Source: Arcobacter sp. (GTDB lineage: Bacteria > Campylobacterota > Campylobacteria > Campylobacterales > Arcobacteraceae). From it: a stretch of DNA of 6,242 nt. Under the pieces are notes generated by a model, which saw only the letters and a program-made list of their open reading frames with translations, was not told the origin of the DNA and did not search any database. This document shows, in pieces, positions 5,626-6,242 of the stretch. The stretch lies in contig JADGEG010000119.1 in the NCBI GenBank assembly GCA_016744485.1, positions 1 through 6,242 of the forward strand, read 5' to 3'. Numbering within the stretch: the stretch's first letter is position 1; every line of letters begins with the position of its first letter. The position numbers were made by a program, and so were the translations under genes.

Positions 5626-6242
5626 TTAGACCCTTATTTTGATATTTAAGAATACAAATGATATAAAAGCAAAAAGTGCAGAATAAAGAAATAAATATTC
5701 CCCATATAATTTTCCAGCACTTAATGCTCCTATAAAACCACCTAAACCATAAGCGATACCATACATAAATTGTTGAGCTAACTTTTTATTGTCATATAAA
5801 GTATATAAATACATGATAATAGCACTATGATATAAACCAAAAGAAAAAGCATGAATACTTTGTGAAATATATATAATACTGAGATTATTTGGAAATAAAT
5901 ATAACAGTAACCATCTTATAGCTGTGATGACAATTGAAAATTTTATTATATTTAATAAATTATTTTTTAACAAAGGTGCTTGAAAATATAACATTATAAT
6001 TTCGCATATAACACCAAAAGCCCATAAATAGGATATTGTTTCTAAGGAAATTCCTTGTTCTAATTCATAAATTGTAAAAAAATTATAAAAAGCTCCAAAA
6101 CTTACTTGCATAAAAAATAAACTTAACCAAAATGACCAGTATTTTAAAAATGAAAATTTTTTATGTGATATTTGTTCTTTATGAGATATATCATATTTTA
6201 ATAAAACTAAAGAAAAGAATGTTGTAAAAATTATAGTTGTAA
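5626..6242 (-). CDS. MFS transporter, HcaT/MFS_1-like type (partial, N-terminus outside the window)
   Basis: The frame stays open from the stop at 5626-5628 to the window edge, giving 204 visible residues. The first in-window Met (codon at 6111-6109) is internal: 43 codons upstream of it read through in frame and include KFSFLKYWSFWLSLFF, the start of a membrane helix. I see the end of one helix, a polar cytoplasmic-loop-like stretch (YDISHKEQISHKKFSF), then six more hydrophobic segments, which fits helices 6-12 of a 12-helix major facilitator. FFMQVSFGAFYNFFTIY, the SLETISYLWAFGVICEI loop-helix and SQSIHAFSFGLYHSA resemble the 3-phenylpropionate permease (HcaT)-like MFS subfamily. The substrate cannot be told; many members are of unknown function. 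It lies upstream of the restriction cassette on the same strand with a 163-bp gap, so it is probably a separate unit. Confidence 0.85.
   Translation of the reverse strand, partial: TTIIFTTFFSLVLLKYDISHKEQISHKKFSFLKYWSFWLSLFFMQVSFGAFYNFFTIYELEQGISLETISYLWAFGVICEIIMLYFQAPLLKNNLLNIIKFSIVITAIRWLLLYLFPNNLSIIYISQSIHAFSFGLYHSAIIMYLYTLYDNKKLAQQFMYGIAYGLGGFIGALSAGKLYGEYLFLYSALFAFISFVFLNIKIRV

Noticed and set aside
5626..6111. 161-codon MFS frame taken as complete from the Met at 6111
   Set aside because: Forty-three further in-frame codons upstream are open to the window edge and begin the same membrane helix, so the Met is internal and the gene is partial.

Overview
The window is very AT-rich (about a quarter G+C by eye). 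Its genes look like those of a Campylobacterota bacterium, most likely Arcobacter/Aliarcobacter or a close relative. This rests on an ilvE gene followed directly by an SPFH-domain membrane protein, a pairing I recall from Campylobacter, on the low G+C, and on the style of the proteins. The assignment is inference. I saw no rRNA, tRNA, CRISPR array or transposase.

Left part (1-3391, all on +): a strong-looking promoter leads into a 162-residue protein with a Phd/YefM antitoxin-like N-terminus, a long low-complexity middle and no toxin partner. Next come ilvE (branched-chain aminotransferase), then 14 bp later an SPFH/prohibitin-HflC-like membrane protein, then after 50 bp hisIE, the bifunctional enzyme for histidine steps 2 and 3. 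ilvE and the SPFH gene look co-transcribed. hisIE may be read from the same transcript or from its own TATAAT box.

Middle part (3400-5462, all on -): a type II restriction-modification cassette, methyltransferase first. The methyltransferase is intact and closely resembles Dam/M.DpnII, so GATC is the predicted target. Its stop codon overlaps the start codon of the endonuclease gene by one base (TAATG). The endonuclease frame is open from 4632 to 3400 except for a single in-frame TAA at 4420-4422 (codon 71). That stop lies upstream of the catalytic D...ExK core. The nuclease is therefore probably dead, and the methyltransferase would now act as an orphan, Dam-like enzyme. The pseudogene ends 8 bp from the convergent end of hisIE.

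Right part (5463-6242): a 163-bp AT-only-looking spacer, then the C-terminal half of an MFS transporter of the HcaT/MFS_1-like type on -, whose reading frame runs off the window edge.

The most interesting points are the nonsense-broken endonuclease beside an intact methyltransferase, the toxin-less Phd-like protein with a long tail and operator-like repeats, and a perfect triple 9-bp repeat inside the membrane helix of the SPFH protein. I found no convincing evidence of a wholly new system.
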